DNA from: DASWJZ01 sp963792885
GTDB lineage: Bacteria; Pseudomonadota; Alphaproteobacteria; Rhizobiales; Afifellaceae
Length of the DNA: 64,000 nt
Direction: 5' to 3'
NCBI GenBank assembly: GCA_963792885.1
Contig: CAWBXX010000002.1
Span: forward strand, 1,003,394 to 1,067,393
Shown in pieces: positions 58,529-64,000 of this stretch. A program made the position numbers and the translations under genes. A model generated the notes under the pieces. That model had not been told where the DNA came from. It made no database searches and was given only the letters and a program-made list of their open reading frames with translations. How positions within the stretch are numbered: the stretch's first letter is position 1; the number at the start of each line of letters is the position of its first letter.

Positions 58529-58638
58529 AGGACGGCCGGTTCCCCAAACCGATCAAGATCGGCCCGAACACAACGGCATGGCGTGCCGAAGACGTTCGGC
58601 GGTTTCTCTCGGAGCCACCGGGGCGGAATGATCGATGA
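58414..58638 (+). CDS. AlpA-family regulator / excisionase-like protein
   Basis: This 74-residue protein has a MerR/AlpA-type winged helix, IDRSTLWRWVKDGRFPKPIK and TAWRAEDVRRFL. Such proteins activate or assist excision of integrated elements. A GGAG lies 7 nt before the ATG. Its stop overlaps the next gene by 4 nt. Confidence 0.87.
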   Translation: MPTDFNYDLPKSGFVREKTLLAPHGPLPIDRSTLWRWVKDGRFPKPIKIGPNTTAWRAEDVRRFLSEPPGRNDR

Positions 58639-58937
58639 TCGCCCATATGCGAAACCCCGGCGGGGTGGCCGGGGCTCGCGGTGTTGACCAGACTGGCAGT
58701 CACGATCACCGCGAAGATACCGAAGCCGCTACGCTCGGGCAAGGGATCGTCGGACCAATGCTTGGCATTGCGTCCTGCGAGGCCCGGAGCGCCCACCTTG
58801 CCCTAATCCGTGCGGCCATAGCCGCTGATCTGGCCGGACTGGAGGTCGAGCCAACCGCCATTGAGACGGTCGGCGAGATCGCAAGCGAGCTGGTGAAGAT
58901 CGGTGACATCTATGGACGTGCGAGGGCGACGTCGTGA
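58635..58937 (+). CDS. Small element-borne protein of unknown function
   Basis: This 100-residue protein has a helical C-terminal half (ARSAHLALIRAAIAADLAGL, GEIASELVKIGDIYGRA). Both ends overlap their neighbours (ATGA upstream, GTGA downstream), so it belongs to one translationally coupled set with AlpA and the DUF3631 ATPase. No function is recognised. Confidence 0.6.
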   Translation: MIAHMRNPGGVAGARGVDQTGSHDHREDTEAATLGQGIVGPMLGIASCEARSAHLALIRAAIAADLAGLEVEPTAIETVGEIASELVKIGDIYGRARATS

Positions 58938-60151
58938 GGGAGTGGAACACGGACGAGAACCCTGTTCGTCTCGAAGACGGCAGTGCGATCCTCAACGATG
59001 TGCATGCATTTCTCGGTCGCTTCGTCGCCTATCCGAGTGACGACGCTCGGGTGGCTCATACCCTGTGGATCGCACACACCCACCTGATGGACGCCTGGGA
59101 ATCGACACCGAGGATCGCCTTCCTGAGTCCAGAGCCTGGAAGCGGAAAGACGCGCGCTCTAGAGGTGTCGGAGTTGTTGGCTCCCAACCCAGTGGAGGCG
59201 GTCAACGTCTCTCCCGCCTACTTATTTCGCAAGGTCGCCGAAGCCGCCCCGACCCTGCTTTTCGACGAAATCGATACCGTCTTCGGTCCAAGAGCAAAGG
59301 AGAACGAAGAGATTCGCGGCCTTCTTAACGCTGGGCACCGTCGGGGTGCCGTCGCCGGACGGTGCGTGATGCAGGGGAAGATGGCTGTGACCGAGGAGCT
59401 GCCTGCATATTGTGCGGTGGCCCTAGCGGGGCTTGGGCAACTGCCCGACACGATCTTGTCGCGTTCCGTCATCGTGAAGATGCGTCGCCGCGCTCCGAAC
59501 GAGACCGTCGAGTCGTTCCGCCGGCGTGTCCATGCCAGCGAAGGGCACCAACTCCGGGACCGCCTGGCCGCTTGGGCGGAGTTGGCTGTCGATGATCTCA
59601 AACGCGCATGGCCCGACTTGCCACCGGGAATCGCAGATCGAGACGCAGATGTATGGGAGCCGCTTCTAGCCATCGCCGATGCCGCCGGTGGGCATTGGCC
59701 GGAGCAGGCGCGTGTTTCCGCTGTTTCCCTTGTTTCCCTTCTGCGGGAGGCGAGCCCGAGCTTGGGCATCAAGCTGCTGTCCGATCTCCGGAGTTTGTTT
59801 GGAGACGCCGATGCCTTGCCGACGACAACCATCCTAGACGGGCTGCACAACCTCGAAGAAAGCCCTTGGGGTAGTTTGCGGGGCAAGCCTTTGGATGCGC
59901 GCGGTCTCGCCAGGATACTCGCTCCTTATGACGTGAAGCCTCAGCAGGTGCGCGCAGGGGAATGGACCGGCAAGGGCTACCGACGCGAGGAACTGCATGA
60001 TGCGTGGCAGCGATATCTGGCCTCGCCCCGCGTAGAACCCGAAACATCCGAAACATCGGAAACATCCGATGCGATGCCCATTCAGAACAACGCGAAAACA
60101 AGCCCCTTCGCCCAAACCGACGGTCCCTATGACTTTCACCCTCGCGCGTGA
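58934..60151 (+). CDS. DUF3631-type P-loop ATPase
   Basis: This 405-residue protein has Walker A FLSPEPGSGKTRALEVSELL and Walker B PTLLFDEIDTVFGP, then DTILSRSVIVKMRRR, a sensor-like Arg block, and a C-terminal DUF3631 region (LSDLRSLFGDADALPTTTIL, RGLARILAPYDVKP). DUF3631 proteins occur as helicase- or primase-like factors on phages and integrative elements. A replication role for the element is likely but inferred. GTG start overlaps the previous stop. Confidence 0.82.
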   Translation: MREWNTDENPVRLEDGSAILNDVHAFLGRFVAYPSDDARVAHTLWIAHTHLMDAWESTPRIAFLSPEPGSGKTRALEVSELLAPNPVEAVNVSPAYLFRKVAEAAPTLLFDEIDTVFGPRAKENEEIRGLLNAGHRRGAVAGRCVMQGKMAVTEELPAYCAVALAGLGQLPDTILSRSVIVKMRRRAPNETVESFRRRVHASEGHQLRDRLAAWAELAVDDLKRAWPDLPPGIADRDADVWEPLLAIADAAGGHWPEQARVSAVSLVSLLREASPSLGIKLLSDLRSLFGDADALPTTTILDGLHNLEESPWGSLRGKPLDARGLARILAPYDVKPQQVRAGEWTGKGYRREELHDAWQRYLASPRVEPETSETSETSDAMPIQNNAKTSPFAQTDGPYDFHPRA

Positions 60152-60217
60152 AGAGCGTCGTGCTCTGTCGCAACCTGAGGAATTCCCAAATGATCTCGAG
60201 AAAGTCTTAGAGCGAGC

Positions 60218-60965
60218 ATGGGCGGCTTAGGTTCGGGCATCTGGCGTGATCGAAGCGCTGGCAGGTGCGAGGCACAGCACCGGATCGATCTCGCCTACAT
60301 GCGACGGCGTGGGTTCCTCGCTCCCTACACCCGCGGCTCGCTTCACTGGTCGCTTGGTGAGGAGCCGAGCGGAGATATCCGTTTCATCAGCTTTCCCGAT
60401 GGCTTGCGCCTCGTGTACCGGACGCGCAGTTACGGTGACGAGGAGTGGACACCGGTCGAGGAGGACATCCCCTTTGCATGGACCCGAACCGCTTTTGACG
60501 GGCGGCGTCGCTGGCTAACGTGTCTGTCCTGCGGCCGGCGTTGTCGCATCCTCTATGGCGGCGCCTACTTCCGCTGCCGAAAGTGCCACGGTCTGACATA
60601 CGAAAGCCAATATGAGCAGTCTTGGCAGCGGGTGATCACGAGGGCGCAGCGAGTTCCGAACCAAACTCGGCGGAAGCGGATCGATGGACGAATGGTTCCC
60701 CCCGAAACCCAAGGGCATGCACTGGCGGACCTACCGTCGGCTTGAGGCCGAAGACGAGGCGGCCGACAACATTTGGGCGGCGGCCATCATGGGCAAATTT
60801 GGAATCAGCATTTCGATTCCAACCAGAGCCCATGTGGAACCGAAGGTAACCGCCTATCGACAATCTCATCAAGCGATGGACCGGTCGCGGCTCGCATGGG
60901 CTGTCCTCCCCAGTTCTACGTCTTGTGTCTGTCGAGGCACGGCTGCAAGAGGACCTGGGGCATAG
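60218..60965 (+). CDS. Zinc-ribbon protein of phage/element type (one frameshift)
   Basis: This protein starts MGGLGSGIWRD and has a zinc ribbon, WLTCLSCGRRCRILYG and FRCRKCHGLTYESQ (two CxxC pairs). The conserved tail KLGGSGSMDEWFPPKPKGMH, followed by WRTYRRLE, is in another frame, with one extra base near 60653. It resembles small zinc-ribbon proteins common on rhizobial elements. The end is uncertain: the second frame runs on to 60965 into low-quality sequence. Confidence 0.72.
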
Positions 60966-61049
60966 CCGAGGGTAGTCGGCGGCGTTACTGCCGGCGGAGC
61001 GTTCCGCATGTGTGGACAACCGTTGGGCCATCAGTCCGGCGATGAAGGC

Positions 61050-61320
61050 GCGACTGTCTCGGAAGTGATCCTCCCCCTTTGAAGTGGTCCGCCCTGATGT
61101 ATGCCTTTTGACTGCAAGGGGGACGGATCGGATGCCAAGGAAGAGATACAAGCCCGAAGAGATAGTCGCGAAGCTGCGGCAGGTCGATGTTCTCACATCG
61201 CAAGGTCAGAGGTGCGGCCGACGCCATCCCGCTCGATTGGCGTGAGCGAGGTCACGTGTTATCGCTGGCGGCAGGAGCTCGGCGGCCTGAAGAGCGACCA
61301 GGTGAAGCGGCTGGGCTATC
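61050..61320 (+). mobile_element. IS3-family insertion sequence remnant
   Basis: A left-end-like stretch (TGATCCTCCCCCTTT at about 61066) precedes a broken orfA. No orfB or right end was found, so only about the first 250 nt of the element remain. Confidence 0.65.
61132..61314 (+). pseudogene. IS3-family transposase OrfA fragment
   Basis: The frame opens with MPRKRYKPEEIVAKLRQVDV, the usual start of IS3-type OrfA proteins with a helix-turn-helix. After a frameshift near 61205-61215 it continues with IGVSEVTCYRWRQELGGLKS and DQVKRL in another frame, then stops matching. The leucine zipper and OrfB are absent, so it is not functional. Confidence 0.8.
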
Positions 61321-61698
61321 TCAGAATGGCAGAACACTCGGCTTCGCCGCGTCGCCCCCCGGGCGAGGGCGCGGATCGAGACTTCGCCATTAAACAGCGT
61401 GCAAGATGCCGCTTCCGGGCAGCCTTCATCTCGAATTTCGCCGCTATGTGCCCCCGACGTGTATCGACGGAGCTGAGGTCTCGGCCGTAAGGTCGGTCCC
61501 GGCGGGCGTCCTCCAGGCTCGCCACAATAGCCGGCGGTTCCTGGTCTCCCCTGAATCTGTAAGCCGCCGGCGCCCCTCCTCTTTTCAAATTGATGCTGAT
61601 TTCGCTTGCTGGTAGGCAGAGCGCGCCAAGCCCGTGCAGGACGGAATTCGCAGGCTTCGCGTGAAGTGGCTAAATTTCCTGAGAAGGGTGGAAGCCGA
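61315..61698. other. Region without a recognised gene
   Basis: About 380 nt after the IS fragment show no recognisable coding sequence. Open frames here lack family character and overlap each other on both strands, as in decayed DNA. Confidence 0.55.
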
Positions 61699-61984
61699 AT
61701 GTCGGAGCTTGATCGGATTCCTGTTGCTTGGTTCAGGCGAGAAGACTGGTCCGAACTGAAGCGGATTTGCGGCGATCTTCAGGACACTTACGATGAATGG
61801 TTTGCTAACGCAGAACTCCAATGTCGCAGCGCTCGATGACGTTGCGGACCTCGTGGACAAGGTGGTCCTGAGCTTAGATCGGCTCCGCGAGCACTATCAG
61901 GCCATCGGGCGAAAGCTCGACGCCAAAGAACGCGCTGACATAACCTTCAAACTGGCGATGGAGCGTAGCCGCATTCGTCATTGA
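61699..61984 (+). CDS. Small protein of unknown function (one frameshift)
   Basis: The frame starts MSELDRIPVAWFRREDWSEL, after GGAAGCCGA, and continues ICGDLQDTYDEWFANAE. After a break near 61815 it goes on as VADLVDKVVLSLDRLREHYQ and ends FKLAMERSRIRH. The parts read as one helical protein of about 94 residues. No function was recognised. Confidence 0.45.
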
Positions 61985-62277
61985 GACCTGGAGATCGCCC
62001 GGCGGCAGCCGGGCTGGCATCGCGCTCGAGTTGACGGCCTCTAGTCGAAATGCAGACCTACGCGCGCTGCGATTTCTGGCGCCTCCCTGGCAATCGACGG
62101 TGTGGTTTCCTCGGCTGCTTTCAGACTGGCTGTTATCTGCGCATCTGTCGGATAGGAATGGCGAATATATCCTTTGTTTAGCAACATAGAATTTTCATAA
62201 GAGTTTAACCGCCGAAGTAAGCATCTTACACACCCCCTCGGCGTAGTGACGCTCCAAAGTCAGAAGGAGCGTCCGGG
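61985..62277. other. Intergenic region, AT-rich toward the right
   Basis: Nothing coding is seen. The stretch near 62160-62230 is AT-rich and ends with an AGAAGGAGCG site 12 nt before the tadG-like ATG, so it probably holds that gene's promoter. Confidence 0.5.
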
Positions 62278-63640
62278 ATGCATGTGCATCCAATCACGAC
62301 GGGAAGGCGAAGCCTGTTGAAGCTCTTCGTTAACGCGGCTCGCCGGTTTAGCGGCTCGAGCGGCGGAAACGTGGCCATGATCTTCGCGTTCTCAGCCATT
62401 CCGATAATCGTCCTGATAGGCGGAGCCGTCGACTTCAGCCGCGCCAGCTTGTTGCGGATGAAGATGCAAGACGCGCTCGATGCAACGTCCATCATGCTGG
62501 CGAAGGAAGCATCCACGTCAACCGCAGATCAGCTCAAGACTGACGCGAACTCGCTTTTCACCGCGCAGTTCAAACAGCCGGAAGTCGAGAACCTGGGACT
62601 TGACCCGAGGTACACGTCAGGCGAACAGCAGCTTACGCTTAGCGGAAGCGCCTCCCTCAAAACCGTTTTCATCGATCTTGTTGGCATCAACTCGCTCGCT
62701 TTCGACGGCAGCTCGACAGTGAATTGGGGCAACAAGGGTTTGCAGGTCGCCCTCGTCCTCGACAACACCGGCTCGATGTCGAGCAACGGTAAGCTCGCTG
62801 CCCTGAAGAGCGCGACCTAGAACTCCCTGAGACAAGCTCAAATCGTCGGCCTCCAAGCGACGCGCGCGACGTCAATCAACCGCGATCATTATTCCCTTTC
62901 GCGAAGGACCTGAACCTCGGGGGAGAGCAATTACACGGCGAACTCGCAATTTGATTGGACGGCCTGGGATTCAACTGCTCGGGACGGTGGGTACGGCGGT
63001 TACGGCGGTTACGGCGGCCACGGCGGCCACCATTGCAGCCCACCTTCGCATAGCACCTGGACCGGCTGCGTCGTCGATCGCGGAGACAACAGCGGCCCTT
63101 CCTCAGCAAACTACGACACCAACGTCGTCGCGCCCACGACCAGATCGCCGCCACGCTGTATTTCGCGGAAAATATTCGGCCTGCCGCAGGCGGCGATGGG
63201 GCTGAGCTATGACTGGACCGCCATGAAAACGCTCGTCAACAACATGGTTGCCCCGGCAACACCAATCAGGCTCTCGGCCCGCAGCTGGGCTGGCTGTCGC
63301 TGGTCGGCGGCGGACCGTTCACCGCGCCCAAACCTTCCAACCCGACGCAGAATACAACAAGGCCATCATCCTCCTGACCGATGGTCTCAACACCGAGGAT
63401 CGCTGGTACACAAGTGCGTCGTAGATCGACGCCCGGCAACAGAAGACCTGCAATAACATCAAGGCCGCCGGATTCGCTCTACACCATCCAGGTCAATACC
63501 GGCGACGACCCTACGTCGACGCTATGAAGAACTGCGCCAGCGATCCGAGCAAGTTCTACCTGCTGACCTCGGCCGGCCAGATCCTGGCGACGCTCAGTAC
63601 GATAGCCACCGGACTGGATAACGTGTTTCTCTCGGAGTAG
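62278..63640 (+). pseudogene. TadG/TadE-like pilus assembly protein with vWA domain, decayed
   Basis: The N-terminal part (to 62820) is intact: a TadE/G helix, GGNVAMIFAFSAIPIIVLIG, then ALDATSIMLAKEA, and the vWA metal site start VALVLDNTGSMSSNGKLAAL. After an in-frame TAG at 62818, further vWA segments lie in several frames: FAKDLNLG, TWTGCVVDRGDNSGPSS, AAMGLSYDWTAMKTLVNN, AIILLTDGLNTEDRWY, then CNNIKAAGF and the end ASDPSKFYLLTSAGQILATL, closing with NVFLSE and TAG at 63638. A second in-frame TAG lies at 63423. A Gly-Gly-Tyr/His repeat is at 62985-63040. The product is probably non-functional as written. Confidence 0.78.
62985..63040 (+). repeat. Short tandem GGY/GGH codon repeat
   Basis: Five 9-nt units (GGGTAC/GGCGGTTAC/GGCGGCCAC type) encode Gly-Gly-Tyr x3 and Gly-Gly-His x2 within the decayed tadG-like gene. 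The unit changes from TAC to CAC along the array. Confidence 0.75.
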
Positions 63641-64000
63641 AGGGAGAGCCTCGGCCGCCGCTCAGGCGCGGCTGATACGGCTGATAAAGTAGCTGCCGCC
63701 GGCGCACCGGGCTTGCGTGGGAAGCCGCAGCCGCGAGTGCAGAGCTGCCGACGAGGATATTGCGGCGACCGAGACTCTATTTGCTCCGCATGACGCGCCT
63801 CCTTTGCGCTAGTTCATCGGGGTTCCGCTCGCTCAGACGCGGTTGCGTGCGCCAGTGCCGCCATCGGCGCGAACTTCGACGTCCTCAATTGGAACAAGTG
63901 GCGGGCGGCGTTCATCGACGAGATTGCAAAGGCGCGCGGCGCCGACCCCCGGCTCGATGGTTTTGTGAGCGATCTCCAACAGCGCTCGCCGATCCCGCTG
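63641..64000. other. Right-edge region with a possible partial reading frame
   Basis: No gene is recognised with confidence. From about 63847 a plus-strand frame stays open to the edge (IGANFDVLNWNKWRAAFIDE, then ARGADPRLDGFVSDL). Its ARGADPRLD part weakly recalls AidB-type acyl-CoA dehydrogenase C-termini, but the match is too short to assign. Confidence 0.3.

Noticed and set aside
61316..61588. 90-codon minus-strand frame after the IS fragment
   Set aside because: No motif, and it overlaps equally poor plus-strand frames; probably chance.
56190..62277. Direct repeat of the tRNA-Ser 3' end as attR
   Set aside because: Scanned by eye for the T-arm and acceptor sequence and not found; the right end is outside the window or lost.
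62985..63040. Tandem repeat considered as a CRISPR array
   Set aside because: Units are 9 nt with no spacers and encode Gly-Gly-Tyr/His, so it is a protein repeat. No CRISPR array was seen in the window.

Overview
This window is high-GC chromosomal DNA, most likely from an alphaproteobacterium of the order Hyphomicrobiales (Rhizobiales). Support comes from a CcrM-type GANTC methyltransferase gene, the split ATP synthase layout (an F0-only atpI-B-E-F'-F operon with a b' subunit), a GTTC-N7-GTTC type LexA box, a NadQ-like NUDIX-HTH NAD regulator, a TIGR02301-like protein, and the order mutY / DUF721 (DciA) / dsbA-like / smc. Species cannot be named from sequence alone.

Layout. 1-3.4 kb (minus strand): a glycine-cleavage operon behind a tandem glycine riboswitch, gcvT-gcvH-OsmC-GNAT-gcvPA, running off the left edge. 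3.5-9.5 kb: a lipoprotein, ccrM, a Stf0-type sulfotransferase, a mutY-HAD pair, a DciA-like gene and a DsbA-like thioredoxin-fold protein. 9.5-15.8 kb: smc and the F0 operon behind a clear sigma-70-like promoter. 15.8-24.7 kb: rnhB, a PA0069-type radical SAM gene with a LexA box, a badly frameshifted glyS, a SleB-type hydrolase and ppdK. 24.8-28.4 kb: nadA-nadB-nadC behind a perfect 9-bp palindrome. 28.6-38 kb: MFS transporter, acuI-like reductase, a cyclase-like protein, DUF2339 protein, fabI, an FAD oxidase and YedK. 38.5-48.2 kb: NUDIX, small secreted proteins, a polysaccharide flippase, dihydroorotase, then a tightly overlapping plus-strand cluster ygfZ - HD hydrolase - tyrosine phosphatase - nadQ - histidine phosphatase, followed by aroC. 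48.2-54.8 kb: cell-wall and envelope genes (L,D-transpeptidase, extensin-like, mepA, and a GtrA / GT2 / GT-C-like trio). 54.9-56.2 kb: msrA, a small membrane protein and tRNA-Ser(GGA). From 56.2 kb: an apparent integrated element starting at the tRNA 3' end, with tyrosine integrase, an unrecognised protein, AlpA-like regulator, a small protein, a DUF3631 ATPase and a zinc-ribbon protein. It is followed by an IS3-type remnant and a decayed TadG/vWA gene.

How genes work together. The riboswitch should switch on glycine breakdown when glycine is high. nadQ at 45.4 kb is a candidate regulator of the nadABC operon 17 kb away, through the palindrome at 28.4 kb. The Gtr-like trio looks like an undecaprenyl-linked sugar transfer system acting on a surface polymer.

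Caution. At least a dozen genes between 1 and 33 kb, and several after 60 kb, are broken by single-base frameshifts, including essential genes such as glyS. Genes between about 33 and 60 kb are clean. This pattern fits assembly or read indel errors better than biology, so frameshifted housekeeping genes are annotated as CDS with the break positions noted.
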